Positions 45,345 to 58,656 of a DNA stretch of 64,000 nucleotides are shown piece by piece; within the stretch, counting starts at the first letter, position 1; the number at the start of each line of letters is the position of its first letter. The DNA comes from Syngnathus acus. Lineage: Eukaryota > Chordata > Actinopteri > Syngnathiformes > Syngnathidae. Location: assembly GCF_901709675.1 (NCBI RefSeq), contig NC_051089.1:19751508-19815507 (forward strand), written 5' to 3'. The position numbers and the translations under genes are program-made. Below the pieces are notes generated by a model that made no database searches, was not told the origin of the DNA, and was given only the letters and a program-made list of their open reading frames with translations.

Positions 45345-48300
45345 CAGTGCTTCTCAATTATTTTCTGTGATGCCCCCCTAGGGAGAAGAAAACATTTCGT
45401 CCCCCCCCCCATGTTATTAACATTAAAGAAAAACAAATAATAAATAAAAAAGAAATAAACTTACAATAAAAAATAACTTTATTAATAACATTGTTTTTTA
45501 GTCTGTAACAGAACAGATTCAAAGTGCATCACTTTGCCTTAAATTAAAAAATAAATTCTAATTATTCAAACTATGAACATTCTTGACCAACTTCTATTTT
45601 ATGCTCAAAACAATACAATAAAATAATAAACATACATAATGTTAAATTAAATAACAGCAATAAATAATATTCAATTCAAAGTAATCAGCAACATTAACTC
45701 AGGAGCACAATATATGAAAAATTGTAACCTACAAAACAAAAATAAATAAAACAATTTGTGCTGTTATTCAAAATGAGGCAGCATTCCACAGCTGCTCAGC
45801 TCTTCTGCAATGATGTAAGGTGTTTTTTTTTTTTTTTTGCACTCAGTAATTTGGTACGCTGCTTTATATGATGCTTACAGTGCTTGCTGATTGACTAACG
45901 TAGCATTCACAAAGTGGGATGATTGTTGGCAATATTTAGCACGTTTTCACTGAAAAACCTCAAGCATTTTATCAGCGTGGTTGGGGTGGAATGACTTTAA
46001 GTGCCGCCTTAATTTATTTGGCTTCATACTGTCCGCTGCCAATATTGTAAGGCACAGTAAACACACCGGTCTTTCCTCGTCTCCCATCGTAGTCACACTG
46101 AAGCCGAGCGCTACGTACACTTCGTCATATTTCCTTCTCTTAGCTTTCGTGTGACTCTCAATTCTCTTATCTCCGACGTCATATGATGGCGCCGCGGATG
46201 GCAGCCACGGTGAGTCGCTCTCTGTTTCTTTGTCTTATTTTGTGTGTTTTCTGTGTCCTCTGCTGTCCATCCCGGATCACTTTTACCAGGGAAGCGCTGT
46301 TAAACATCGGACAGTCTTCTTCTGGTATTTTCTCTCCTGTTCTCTCTGATTCAGACTGTTTGTCGGAGATTCTAGCCGGAGCGCCGGTGCTATACAAGCT
46401 AGCGCGACGGCGGCGCGGAAAACGAGCCGGAGCACTCGTAAAACTGAGGCAGAGAGGGTTCCGTTCTGCCCTACCGTCAATTCATCTGGCGAATGTCCGC
46501 TCCCTGGCGAACAAGATGGACGAACTGCTGCTCCTCACTTCAAGGAACACGGACTTCAGCAGATCCGCCGCGCTGTGCTTTGTGGAAACGTGGCTCAGCG
46601 AACGAACCCCCCACCACGGCATGGAGCTAGCGGGGTATAGGCTAACTCGTGCAGATCGCAGCGCGGAGCTCTCCGGAAAATCGAAGGGAGGTGGTCTCTG
46701 TTTCTACATTAATGAACGTTGGTGTACTGATGTCACGGTGTTGAAAGAGTTTTGCAGCCCTCTCCTAGAAACACTTTTCATAAACTGCCGGCTGTTCTAT
46801 TCACCACGGGAGTTCTCCTCAATCGTCATGGCGGCTGTTTACATTCCACCACACGCACGTGCGAGTGAAGCCACGCAGATGCTGGCTGACCAGGTAACAG
46901 ACATGGAGAAACTTCTACCAAATTCACTAATCATTGTTCTGGGTGATCTTAACAGGGCGAACCTCGCACACGAACTCCCCAGATACAGACAGCACGTAAC
47001 GTGTCCCACCAGAGGGGCACAGACTCTGGACCACTGCTACACCGTGATCAAGGATGCATACCACTCTGCGGCTCGTGCAGCTTTAGGACTCTCAGACCAC
47101 TGTCTAGTTCATCTGATCCCGGCCTACAGGTAGAAACTAAAAACTTCTAAGCCTGTGGTGAGGACTGTGAGGAAGTGGACAGTGGAGTCAAGGCAGGACC
47201 TCCAAGCCTGCTTTGACTGCACCGATTGGGGAGTTTTTGAGACCTGCATGAACTCACTGACACTGTCACATCATACATCAGTTTTTGTGAGGATCTGTGC
47301 GTGCAGACTAAGACCTTCTGCACGTACAACAACGACAAACCTTGGTTTACACCGAACCTCAGGAGGCTGCGCAAAGTCAAGGAGGAGGCCTACAGGAGCG
47401 GCGACCGCGACCTGTTCAAGCAGACCAGAAACACACTGAACCGAGAGGTCAGGAAAGCCAGGAGGTGTTACGGGGAGAACCTGAAGAGACACCTCTCTGC
47501 CAATCCAGATCCCTCAACAGTGTGGAAAGGTCTGCAGAGCATCACGGGGTACAAGAAACGAACCCCCCGTCCTGTGGAGAGCCCAAGGCTTGCTAACCAG
47601 CTAAACAGGTTCTACTGCAGGTTTGATCGGTCCTCCCACACAACGAGACTTCCTGCAGCACAATCTACATACTCACCTCTCCCCACAACTACTCTGTCCA
47701 CACCTCTATCATCGTTGTCACCCACTCTCTCTTGCAGAGGCCGCGCCCGCACTCCAGATCCGCGAGGAGGAAGTGCGCCAGATGTTCCGGAGACAAAAGA
47801 CCAGGAAGGCACCGGGCCCAGACGGCGTGTCACCTTCCTGCTTGAAAGTCTGCGCTGAGCAGCTGGCGCCCACCTTTGCACGGATCTTCAATCGTTTTCT
47901 GGAGCTGTGTGAGGTGCCCTCGTGCTTCAAGAGCTCCACCGTCGTTCCAGTGGCCAAGAAGCCCGCCATCACAGGTTTGAATGACTACAGACCTGTCGCA
48001 CTGACATCTGTGGTCATGAAATCTTTCGAGAGGTTAGTGCTGAACCACCAGAAGGATGTCACGGGCCCCCTGCTTGACCCCCTCCAGTTTGCCTACCGGG
48101 CAAACAGGTCAGTGGATGATGCGGTCAACATGGGACTGCACTACACCCTGCACCACCTGGACACCCCAGGAACGTACGCCAGGATCCTGTTCGTGGACTT
48201 CAGCTCGGCGTTCAACACCATCGCTCCTGACATCCTCCAACAGAAGCTCATCCAGCTTGCGGTGCCTGCCTCCACCTGTCAGTGGATCACCAGCTTCCTG

Positions 48301-49570
48301 ACCAACAGGAGACAGCGTATGAGGCTGGGGGGCATCACATCTGACACCCGGACCACCAATACTGGAGCCCCTCAGGGGTGCGTCCTCTCCCCACTGCTCT
48401 TCTTTCTCTACACCAATGATTTCTCCTCAGGTGACTCTCCTGTGAAGCTCCTGAAGTATGCAGACGACACCACTCTCATCGGACTGATCCAGGACGGTGA
48501 TGAGACTGCGTACAGACAAGAGGTGGAGCGGCTGGTCCACTGGTGCAGCCAAAACCACCTGGAGCTGAACCCGATCAAGACCGTGGAGATGACAGTGGAC
48601 TTCAGGCGAGACCCTTCACCACTTTTACCCCTCACTATCCGCAGTAATACTATTCTCTCCACAGACACCTTCAAGTTCCTGGGAACCACAATCTCTCGGG
48701 ACCTGAAATGGACCGGCCACTCTGTCCGGAAGAAGGCCCAGCAGAGGCTGTACTTCCTGAGACAGCTCAAGAAGTTCAACCTGCCGCGAGAGCTTCTGAA
48801 GACCTTCTACACTGCCATCATCCAGTCTGTCCTCTGCACCTCCATCACTGTCTGGTTTGGATCAGCCTCCAAACAAGACAAGCACAGACTGCAACGGACA
48901 ATCAGGACTGCAGAAAAGATCATTGGAATCAACCTCCCATCTATCCAAGACTTGTACCTGTCCAGGACCAGGAAACGTGCAACGAACATCTCTACAGACT
49001 CTTCTCACCCAGGTTGCAGTCTGTTTGAACTACTCCCCTCCGGACGGCGTTATAGAGCTCGGTACGCCAAAACCAGCAGACACAGAGACCAGGCTGTTGC
49101 TCTGATGAACTCACACCACTCTTAGAGTCTCAGAGTCATTACTGTGCAATAACATCCTGCTCTTCACACCTTTTTTGAATTTGTCTACACTGTTTTTGCC
49201 ATTTTTCACATGTTCTGAGTGTTGTTAGTCACCTAAATGTTGAACAGAGGGTGTGTTTTACCGAAGTCAAATTCCTTGTTTGGCACGCTCAAACATGGCG
49301 AATAAAAAACTCTTGAATCTTGAAGCTCTCTCCGCCGTTCTTTTCAACCCTGTTAAATATTTTTCCATGGTGTCCCACTGCACTTTTTATCGCCTGCTTT
49401 GTGCTGTGCGTGCGTATGTTCCATGCGCTCTACACTGTAGAGCGAACACTCCTTGCGCACACTCTTACAGTCTTCTTCTTCTGTCGTGTGTCTTCAGACT
49501 TGCAGCTCCGTTGAGGCGAGCCAGGTCAACGTGTCGTCGTCCAGGTCAATTAAATCCAGGTCAAAAATTA
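45345..49570 (-). mobile_element. Second copy of the 5615-type hAT, split by a LINE, right end lost
   Basis: Left end CAGTGCTTCTCAATTATTTTC. The sequence parallels 5615-6550, including the region of the BED exon (here disrupted), to about 46168, is interrupted by a LINE (46169-49326), and resumes at gctctctccgccgttcttttc. It carries the same LINE 3' tail at about 49436-49550 as the first copy. No right terminus or matching target duplication is visible. Confidence 0.7.
46169..49326 (+). pseudogene. Jockey-group LINE, nearly full length
   Basis: Endonuclease frame at 46183-47133 ([63 protein letters not shown]) ends in TAG. The same frame continues to about 47260, shifts at about 47280 (NNDKPWFTPNLRRLRKVKEE), then shifts back near 47630 for the RT at 47740-49125: [75 protein letters not shown]. 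One stop and two frameshifts; the RT motifs are intact, so it is fairly young. The 3' end is aaaaaactcttgaatcttgaa. CR1/L2/Rex1 group; exact clade uncertain. Confidence 0.85.
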
Positions 49571-49574
49571 AATC

Positions 49575-50041
49575 CATCAAATATGAAATATTAAACCAAA
49601 ACAATTCTGTAAGTTGTATACATAATGTACAGAAGATGTGATGCTTTGTTTTAAACAAACATTGATCCGTGTGAAGTGTGGTTATTTCTATAACCAATAT
49701 TAAATCCATCCATCCATCCATCCATCATCCAGCCAGCCATCCATCCAGCCAGCCAGCCATCCAGCCATCAATCATCCATCCTCCATCGATCCATCCATTT
49801 TCTATACCACTTGTCCCCACCATCAAATATGCATATTTCATGAAATATTTAACCCTAAACCAGCTATAAGTTGTACAAATAATGTACAGAAGTTGTATTG
49901 CCTTGTTTTAAACAACCAATGATCCGTGTGAAGTGTTGTTGTATTGCTTCCTTTGAAACGCTAGGGGCAGACGCGTGCATAAATTGTGCGCCACCGTAAA
50001 AAAAACAAGAAGAAGAAAAAGAAGTAGAAGAAGAAGTAGCG
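49575..50041. repeat. Diverged 246-bp tandem pair with CCAT microsatellite
   Basis: catcaaatatg...gtacagaag...gatccgtgtgaagtg at 49575-49680 recurs at 49821-49940. Between them is a ccatccatccagccagcc microsatellite (49706-49800). Confidence 0.7.
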
Positions 50042-50805
<764 letters not shown>

Positions 50806-50813
50806 AAGTAGCG

Positions 50814-51349
50814 GGTACTTTTCTTCGGGTTTCATCGAATTGGAAACAGTCGACGCTGCTAAAGAAAAAGAACAAAACAATTTACTTTTCAACAAAACAA
50901 AGAAGGTACGTAATGCGTGCTCTGTATGTTTCAAGAATGTTTTTGCGAGTGGTTTGTTTGTATGTGTTTGTTGGGGGGCGGTTTGGTAAAGTTAACATCC
51001 TTTACTTTTTAAACGTGGTTAAAACTTATTCATCTTACGTTTTTAATGCAAGGCATTTTATGTTGCTTGAAATGTATGAAGTGACCCATATAAACTACTT
51101 TTGCGAGTAGAGAGTGGACGGTTGCCCACGATTGATCTGGAGAACTTTGACTTGATGTTCAAGGAAATAAATGACAAACAGGATGCAAGAATGAATGACA
51201 GAATGATTAAGCTTGGAATTGGTTTGTCAAAATTTTGGATGTTGTGATCGCCCCTTCACTCTTGATAGCTTACAAATGGAACCTGTAGGGTTCCGTTTGG
51301 TTTAATTGCTGTACTGTCAAAGTTACTTTTTTGCTTGATTTACAAAGTC
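50814..51349. other. Unrecognised stretch with a weak exon-like segment
   Basis: Contains caaagaag|gtacgtaatg (a donor-like site near 50907) and, at about 51108-51245, a plus-strand frame SGRLPTIDLENFDLMFKEIN ending in a stop. No domain is recognised and no start is evident. Confidence 0.2.
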
Positions 51350-52110
51350 AAAGTCAAATTTATTTATATAGCACATTTCATACACAGAGGCAATTCAAAG
51401 TGCTTTACAAAACAAATTATTAAAAGCAGGTGAAGCAGAGCATAGCATTTACATAAGTTCATTTAAAAAAATAGATTACAACGTCATTGATAGATTATAG
51501 AACAGAATCACATCAGGTCAGAGCCTGGCATAAATTCATTTAAGAACATTTAAGAACATTTTAGATTATAATAAACAAACAGAAACAAAAACAACATCAT
51601 TGCTTTAGTAGCAGCTAGAAAGCAAAAGAGAATAAAAAAGTTTTAAGTTTAGATTTAAAGATGGGTAGGGTAGGGGCAGATCTAATGTCCTCTGGGAGTT
51701 TATTCCAGCTGTGGGGGGCGTAATGGCAAAAAGCAGCTTCACCATGTTTTGTTTTGTACCTGGGAACAATTAGCAGGCCTGTTCCCGATGACCTAAGTGA
51801 TCTAGAAGGTTCATAGTGTTGGAGCAGTTCAGAGAGGTATTTTGGCCCTGGCCCATTTTGAGATTTATAAACTATTAGCAGAATCTTAAAATCTATTCTA
51901 TGGCATACTGGTAGCCAGTGTAGGGACTTGAGTATTGGTGAAATGTGTTCTGCTTTCTTGGTTCTTGTTAGAACTCGGGCAGCAGCATTTTGGATGAGCT
52001 GTAGTTGTTTAATAGCTTTCTTTGGTAGGCCTTCGAAGAGGCTGTTCCCGTAGTCCAATCTGCTAGATATGAAGGCATGAATTAATTTTTCAAGATCTTG
52101 TCTTCTTCAA
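51350..52110 (-). pseudogene. L2-type LINE, 3' part
   Basis: Minus-strand frame at 52058-51615 encodes the end of the RT ORF: AIKQLQLIQNAAARVLTRTK, SPILKSLHWLPVCHRIDFKI, AFCHYAPHSWNKLPEDIRSA. The 3' UTR ends gtgctatataaataaatttg, the characteristic end of fish L2/Maui elements. 5' truncated. Confidence 0.8.
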
Positions 52111-52289
52111 GAAAAAAAGTCCTCAATTAAATTTTGTCTACTCTTAATTCCACTCTTCTGAGACACTGTTCATAATGTCTTGGGTACAGATTGCAAAGCA
52201 GTCTTGTTTTGGGAGGGGCTGATTTGAAGACCTGCATGTTTCCAAGACCATGGACTGGTATGATTAGTTTGACATCTGTACCATAGATT

Positions 52290-52890
52290 AGAAAAGACAA
52301 CAGTGAATGCTTACGATGTGGTGGCTGCTGTCAATGTTGATATTTTTTTTCTGTTGTAGATTTTACACAAATCACAATATGCGTGGTGGTGAAACACGTG
52401 CAAAGAGGGCGCACAAGAAGACTGCTCTGATAGCGCTGGTAAATAAAAAAATACGTGTCTGCTCGTTCCTGTGCGATTGCTTTATGTTCGAAATGTGCGA
52501 CTGACATGACATACATCAAGGAAAAACAATTTTACAGGTAGTTTTTTTTTTCCATATTCATATTTCTTTTACAGAGTAATTTCAAGGTCTACAATGGGTG
52601 GTGCCTGATGTCCATCGAGTTCATCTTTGGAGAAGCTGTTGGCGACACGCACAGAGGCCACGGATGATGAAACAAGGACCGCAATGGCTTTAAAATTAAA
52701 ACTGGCTCCAGCGCTGAGTAGCAAAGGGGGCTTTTTACATTTTTAAACATGATTTAAAAACATTGCACATTTATATTTGTGATGGTTGGATAATGTTTGA
52801 ATTTTTTTTTTAATTTAGGTTCAATTATCGTTTTGGTTAATTTTAACCGCAAAAGGTGTATTTATATCTGCAGCTAACATAAGTATGACT
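52290..52890 (+). repeat. Unidentified repeat X, plus-strand copy
   Basis: Uninterrupted version of the inverted copy at 41641-45344. It has two exon-like stretches: one after ttctgttgtag (NMRGGETRAKRAHKKTALIA, followed by gtaaat) and one after atttcttttacag. This suggests a transposon with introns or a duplicated gene piece; I cannot name it. Confidence 0.5.
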
Positions 52891-52896
52891 GTTACT

Positions 52897-54180
52897 GACC
52901 CACTCGAAATTCATCGTCACTCAGGCTAACTGGAAGCCATGGCTGACAGGGGCTGTCCTCAGGCTGCTGAGGGCCAGGGACAAAACCTTCAGAGCGGGGG
53001 ATGAGGCTGGCTTGAGGACAGCGAGGGCCGACCTGTCCCGGGGCATCAGAGAAGCAAAAAGGGCATTCTCTTGCAAGATTACTGCCCACTTCAAGGACAG
53101 CAGGGACGCACGGAGCCTTTGGCAGGGCATTCAGACCATCACGGACTACAAGCCCGCACCTCAGAGCTGTGAGGGCGACATCCGTCTGCTCAACGATCTT
53201 AACCGCTTCTTTGCTCGCTTCGACGCTCAGAACAGCACTTGCCCGCTGAAGACCCCTCCCCCTCCACACGAGCAGCCCCTGTGCCTCTCTGCCGATAGCG
53301 TGAGGAGGGTGCTTGCCGCTATCAACACCCGTAAGGCGGCGGGCCCTGACAACATCCCAGGTCGAGTGCTGAAGGACTGCACTGGGGAGCTGACGGGTGT
53401 CTTCACAGACATCTTTAACATTTCCCTGCAGCAGGCCATCGTCCCTTCGTGTTTCAAGGCTGCCACCATTGTGCCGAAGAAACCTGCTCCGTCCTGCTTC
53501 AATGACTACCGCCCCGTGGCACTGACGCCCATCATCATGAAGTGCTTTGAGCGGCTTGTCATGGAGCACATCAGATCCATTCTCCCCCCCACCATAGACC
53601 CCTTCCAGTTTGCGTACTGAGCCAAACGGTCCTCTGAGGATGCCATCTGCTCTGCCCTCCACTCGGCCCTCACCCACCTGGAGAGAAGGGACTCGTATGT
53701 GAGATTGCTGTTTGTGGACTTCAGTTCTGCCTTGAACACAATTGTGCCACAACGTCTCATCTGCAAACTCGACAAGCTGGGCCTCAGTACCTACCTCTGC
53801 AACTGGCTACTGGACTTCCTCTGTCAGAGGCCTCAGGTGGTACGTGTTGGCGACAAAATCTCCACCAGCATCACGCTGAGCACGGGGGCCCCCCAAGGCT
53901 GCGTGCTCAGTCCGCTGCTCTTCAACCTGCTGACGCATGACTGCACTGCAACCTACAGCAACAACCGCATAGTGAAATTTGCTGACGACACGACTCTGGT
54001 GGGTCTCATCACCAAGGGCGATGAGACTCAATACAGGTTGGAGGTTGACCTTCTGACCACGTGGTGCAGGGACAACAACCTCCTCCGGAAGGGTCATACC
54101 CAGCACCTGCCACTGACCATCGACGGTGCTGTGTTGGAGAGAGTGAGCAGCACCAGATTCCTGGGGGTGCACATTAGCTA
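52897..54180 (+). pseudogene. Jockey-type LINE, truncated at both ends
   Basis: Same subfamily as 55299-57355. RT motifs [69 protein letters not shown] and [10 protein letters not shown] are present. Breaks: TGA at 53618 (FAY*AKRSS), a change from SSAFNT to SSALNT in motif A, a small deletion at 53466, and a loss of about 45 bp after NNLL (54085). It ends at HIS and runs into an unrelated repeat. Confidence 0.8.
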
Positions 54181-54378
54181 ATCGCGCTAATAGCTATTAG
54201 CCATCATTTGAACGTCTACTCAATAAACGTCTAAAAAACTTTTGATTAGCGCTAATAGCTATTAGCCATCATTCGAACGTCTACTCAATAAACGTCTAAA
54301 AAACTTTCCCATATAGATGTCTTATAGACGTCTATCCCGTAGACGTCTACAGAACTGTCTCAGAAAATTAGAATATTG
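54181..54378. repeat. 65-bp direct repeat and AGACGTCT arrays (left side)
   Basis: Two 65-bp units each contain the perfect palindrome gctaatagctattagc (54186, 54251) and gaacgtctactcaataaacg. Copies of the self-complementary AGACGTCT follow (about 54325-54350). After the hAT at 54379-57860 the element resumes (gtgataacgttttttatttt) and ends at 58100-58130 with more AGACGTCT copies. Confidence 0.6.
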
Positions 54379-54759
54379 CAGAGATAGGGACTCGAGTCAT
54401 CGTGACTTGGACTCGAGTCGCTGTTTTGATGACTTGTGACTTGACAAAAAATGAAAAAACTTGAGACTCGACTTGGAGTTGGAAGTTAAAGACTCGGGAC
54501 TTGACTTGACTCGAGACACGATGACTTGAATGACCAGTGTTATTTAGTTTATGTTTTCAGTTTGAATATAAAATTAGTAATACATTTAAAAATAATAATA
54601 TCGATAACACGGTAGGAGCGCAGGCTGAGAATGGCGTTGTCATGTTTGGATCACTACCCTGTCAATCAATCAGTCGTGCCCTCTCTACCTACCGAACGTG
54701 TTTATTGGAGAATCACGTCCCTTTATATCAGACATGCGCAAACTTGTCAGCGGGAGCGG

Positions 54760-54908
54760 TACCGCGAGTCATCACCTTCGGCTATCGCAATTACTTTTAT
54801 GACGGCAAAAGACGGACAGCACAGTGCGAGATATGCAACAAAAACATTTCGGACAGCCAGACGACAACTTCAAACTTTTTCCGTCATTTGAAGAGCCATT
54901 CTGCCAAG
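54760..54908 (+). pseudogene. BED-finger exon of hAT transposase
   Basis: VITFGYRNYFYDGKRRTAQC then EICNKNISDSQTTTSNFFRH and LKSHSAK, followed by gtaagt. C-x2-C...H-x3-H finger with a splice donor after it. The start of the exon is uncertain; the frame is open from 54537. Confidence 0.65.
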
Positions 54909-54948
54909 TAAGTGCTTTTCATTTATCTAAATAGGTGTGTATATATAG

Positions 54949-55290
54949 CAGGGGTGTCCAATACTTTTTGCAAGGAGGGCCAGATTTAGTAACGTGAAGG
55001 GGCCCGGGGGCCAATATATTTTTTCGCTTCTCTTCCGGGGGGGGGGGGGGGTTCTAATGGGACGTCAAACGCTGCGCGTTCGCTTCTCTTCCGGGGGGGG
55101 GTGCTAATGGGACGTCAAACGCTTTGTGTGGCGGGCTCCATCTAGTGTGGAAACTGAGAAGTGCAACAGAGTTGAGCTCAAGCTTCTTGTGCGGGCCATA
55201 TTCAATTATGTTTTCAGAATTTGCTGCGGGCCAATAAAAACTGGACCGCGGGCCGCAGTTGGCCCGCGGGCCGTAGTTTGGACACCCCTG
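54949..55290. mobile_element. hAT (Charlie-like) MITE with 8-bp target duplication
   Basis: Ends CAGGGGTGTCCAATACTTTT / GTAGTTTGGACACCCCTG, flanked by ATATATAG (54941-54948, 55291-55298). It has G-rich runs and a tandem cgcttctcttccgggggg block (about 55025-55110). Short relative of the hAT at 22614. Confidence 0.95.
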
Positions 55291-55298
55291 ATATATAG

Positions 55299-57355
55299 CT
55301 TTAATCAAAGTCAAAGTCAAAGTCAGCTTTATTGTCAATCCCTTCATATGTCAAGACACACAAAGAAACCGAAATTCCGTTTCCTCCATCCCACGGTGAC
55401 GAGACATACAAGTAGGCGACACAAAACAAAAACAAGAAGGCACAAACCATAAATAATAAATAATAAATAAAATAAAATGAGCGATGAATAAAAACAGACC
55501 AATAACCCATTGAATATGAGGGGCAAAACCGAGCCAGTGAGCATACAGCAAGAACAGGACGCTACGCTGAAAGGGGGAGCGAGTTCAGGATCCTAACAGC
55601 CTGGAGTACGAAGCTGTTGGAAAGTCTGGTGGTGCGGGAGCGCAGGCTCCTGTACCGCCTCCCAGAGGGCAGAAGTTCAAACAAAGAGTGAGCGGGGTGA
55701 CTCACATCACTCACAATCTTGGTCGCCTTGCGAGTGAGATGGGAGGTGTAAATGTCCTTCAAGGAGGGGAGAGAAGCACCAATAGTCTTACTAGCCGTTT
55801 TCACAATGCGCTGCAGGGCCTTCAAGTCTTGGTCAGTGCAGCTGCCACCCCAGACAGCAATACAGCTGGAGAGGACGCTCTCAATGGTGCCGCGGTAAAA
55901 AGTAGTCATGACGGCCGGAGGAGTCCCCGCTCGCCTGAGTTTCCGAAGGAAGTACAGGCGGCGCTGGGCCTTCTTCGCCAGCGACGCGGTGTTGGTGGAC
56001 CAGGAGAGATCCTCACTGATGTGCACCCCCAGGAACCTGGCGCTGCTCACTCTCTCCACCACAGCACCGTCGATGGTCAGCGGCAGGTGTTGGGCGTGAC
56101 CCTTCCGGAAGTCAACGACAATCTCCTTGGTCTTGTCGACGTTCAGCAGGAGGTTGTTGTCCCTGCACCACGCGGTCAGAAGGTCAACCTCCAGCCTGTA
56201 TTGAGTCTCGTCTCCCTTGGTGATGAGACCCACCAGAGTCGTGTCGTCAGCAAACTTCACTATGCGGTTGCCGCTGCAGGTGGCAGCGCAGTCATGCGTC
56301 AGGAGGGTGAAGAGCAGCGGACTGAGCACGCAGCCTTGGGGGGCCCCTGTGCTCAGCGTGATGCTGGCGGAGATCTTGTCGCCAACACGTACCACCTGTG
56401 GCCTCAGACAGAGGAAGTCCAGTAGCCAGTTGCAGAGGCCGGTACTGAGGCCCAGCTTGTCAAGTTTGCTGATGAGACGCTGCGGCACAATGGTGTTGAA
56501 GGCAGAACTGAAGTCCACAAACAGCAACCTCACATACGAGTCCTTCCCCTCCAGGTGGGTGAGGGCCGAGTGGAGGGCAGAGCAGATGGCATCCTCAGAG
56601 GACCGTTTGGCTCGGTACGCAAACTGGAAGGGGTCAATGGTGGGAGGGAGAACTGACCGGATGTGCTCCAAGACAAGCCGCTCAAAGCACTTCATGACGA
56701 TGGGCGTAAGTGCCACGGGGCGGTAGTCATTGAAGCAGGACGGAGCAGGCTTCTTCGGCACAGGTACGATGGTGGCTGCTTTGAAACTCGACGGGACGAT
56801 GGCCTGCTGCAGGGAAGTGTTAAAGATGTCCGTGAAGACACCCGTCAGCTCACCAGCGCAGTCCTTCAGCGCTCGACCCGGGATGTTGTCCGGGCCCGCC
56901 GCCTTACGGATGTCGATAGCGGCAAGCGTCCTCCTCACGCTGTCGGCGGAGAGGCACAGGGGCAGCTCGTGGGAAGGGGGAGTGGCCTTCAGCGGGCAAG
57001 TGCTGTTCTGAGCGTCGAAGCGAGCAAAGAAGCGGTTGAGGTCATTGAGCAGACGGACGTCGCCATCACAGCTCTGCGGCGCGGGCTTGTAGTCCGTGAT
57101 GGTCTGAATGCCCTGCCAAAGGCGCCGTGCGTCCCTGCTGTCCTTGAAGTGGGCGGTAATTTTGCCCGAGAACGCCCTCTTCGCTTCTTTGATGCCCCGG
57201 GACAGGTCGGCCCTCGCAGTCCTCAAGCCAGCCTCATCCCCCGCCCGGAAGGCTTTGTCCCTGGCCCTCAGCAGCCTGAAGACAGCCCCCGTCAGCCATG
57301 GCTTCCGGTTTGCCCGAGTGACGACGGATACTGAGTGTGTCACATCATCAATGCA
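55299..57355 (-). pseudogene. Jockey-type LINE with open RT frame
   Basis: A single open frame of 593 codons (57343-55562) covers the whole [94 protein letters not shown] and the C-terminal FELLPSGRRYRSLRSRTTRL. The 3' UTR (55561-55299) ends in repeated TTTGAC. The endonuclease domain is missing through 5' truncation at about 57355, so it cannot move by itself, but the RT frame has no stops: a young insertion. CR1/L2/Rex1 group. Confidence 0.85.
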
Positions 57356-57660
57356 CTTCCCGATGTATATTAATGCAATGAATATGATGATGAAACTGAA
57401 TTAAGTAAATATGATTTAATGGTGTATTTTACTGAATATCAGTAATTACAGTGCAAATCCAAATTATTGTCATTTTTTAAACAGGTTAGAAACATTGGAC
57501 AATGATGGTTACTTAAAGTTACTGATATCTTGTCTTTTCACTACTAAAATCTGATTCTGCGGGTAGAATTGCAATAATAAGGTGACTTGACTTGAACTTG
57601 ACTTGACCTATTTAAGGACTTGACTTGGACTTGACTTGACCTATTTAAGGACTTGACTTG

Positions 57661-57752
57661 AGGGCGGCTCGGTGACGCACTGGGTAGCACGTCCGCCTCA
57701 CAGTTAGGAGGGTGCGGGTTCGATTCCACCTCCGGCCCTCCCTGTGTAAGTT
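57661..57752 (+). mobile_element. SINE 5' head (tRNA-like)
   Basis: gggcggctcggtgacgcact ... ggtagcacgtccgcctcac ... gcgggttcgattccac: an A-box-like and a good B-box-like (GGTTCGATTCC) pol III promoter, then the start of the SINE body (ccctgtgta). The 3' half is absent, the reverse of the fragment at 3729. Confidence 0.7.
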
Positions 57753-58656
57753 GACTTGACTTGCCCAAGAAAAAAATGACTTGGGACTTACTTGAGACTT
57801 GAAGGTTAAGACTTGAGACTTACTTGAGACTTGCACATGTGTGACTTGGTCCCATCTCTGGAATATTGTGATAACGTTTTTTATTTTCTGTAATGCAATT
57901 AAAAAAATGTCATACATTCTGGATTCATTACAAATCAACTGAAATATTGCAAGCCTTTTATTATTTTAATATTGCTGATTATGGCATATAGCGTAAGAAA
58001 ACTCCTATATCCTATCCTATATAAAAGTGTAACAAATAGACATATTTGTTACACTTTTAGACCATTTTTAGACGTGTTTTAGCCGAGACATCTGTGTAGC
58101 ATATAGACGTCTAATAGACGTCTATTAGACGTTAAAATGCTCGCAGGGAGCTATGAATACACTCGCAAAAAATAAAGACATCACAATCCTCCCAGCAGAC
58201 AAAGGCAGAACAACAGTAATCACACAGACACATACGAAGAGCAGATGCAGCATGACGACGCCTATGAAGTGTTAAAAAAAGACCCAACAGAAGACAAGAA
58301 AAATAAACTCAAAGCATTACTTAAACCACTACTCATTGAAAATAAAATGGAAAAACAGTCACACAATCACTTAGTACCCACAGCTAACATTATCCCCAGG
58401 ATCTCCGATACACCAAAAATCCATAAACCAGGTACACCTCTCCGCCCCATTGTAGACAGCATATGATCAGTTACATACAACCTTTCAAAAGCACTCACAG
58501 AAATAATAAAACCTTTACTGGGACTCACAGATCAACATTGCAAAAACTCAAAACAACTCGCCACAGAACTCACCCACATAAAAGTACAGAAAGATGAAAT
58601 GTTCATATCACATGATGTCATTTCACTCTTCACAAAAAAAACCACACAAGCCACCA

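Larger units (their letters stand above)
54379..57860 (+). mobile_element. hAT element with 8-bp target duplication, hosting three other elements
   Basis: Ends CAGAGATAGGGACTCGAGTC / GTGACTTGGTCCCATCTCTG with many gacttgactt repeats inside, flanked by GAATATTG (54371-54378, 57861-57868). It carries a BED-finger exon (54760-54908), a nested MITE (54949-55290), a nested LINE (55299-57355) and a SINE head (57661-57752). Confidence 0.9.

Noticed and set aside
46183-46300. Signal peptide of a host gene at the start of the 46183 frame
   Set aside because: The hydrophobic start is followed by endonuclease motifs of a LINE; it is the LINE's own 5' region.
55688-56425. Long plus-strand open frame (245 codons)
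   Set aside because: It is the antisense shadow of the LINE RT on the minus strand, which has all RT motifs.
57661-57752. Functional tRNA gene
   Set aside because: It has A- and B-box-like sequences but continues into the SINE body and lacks a foldable cloverleaf that I can draw.
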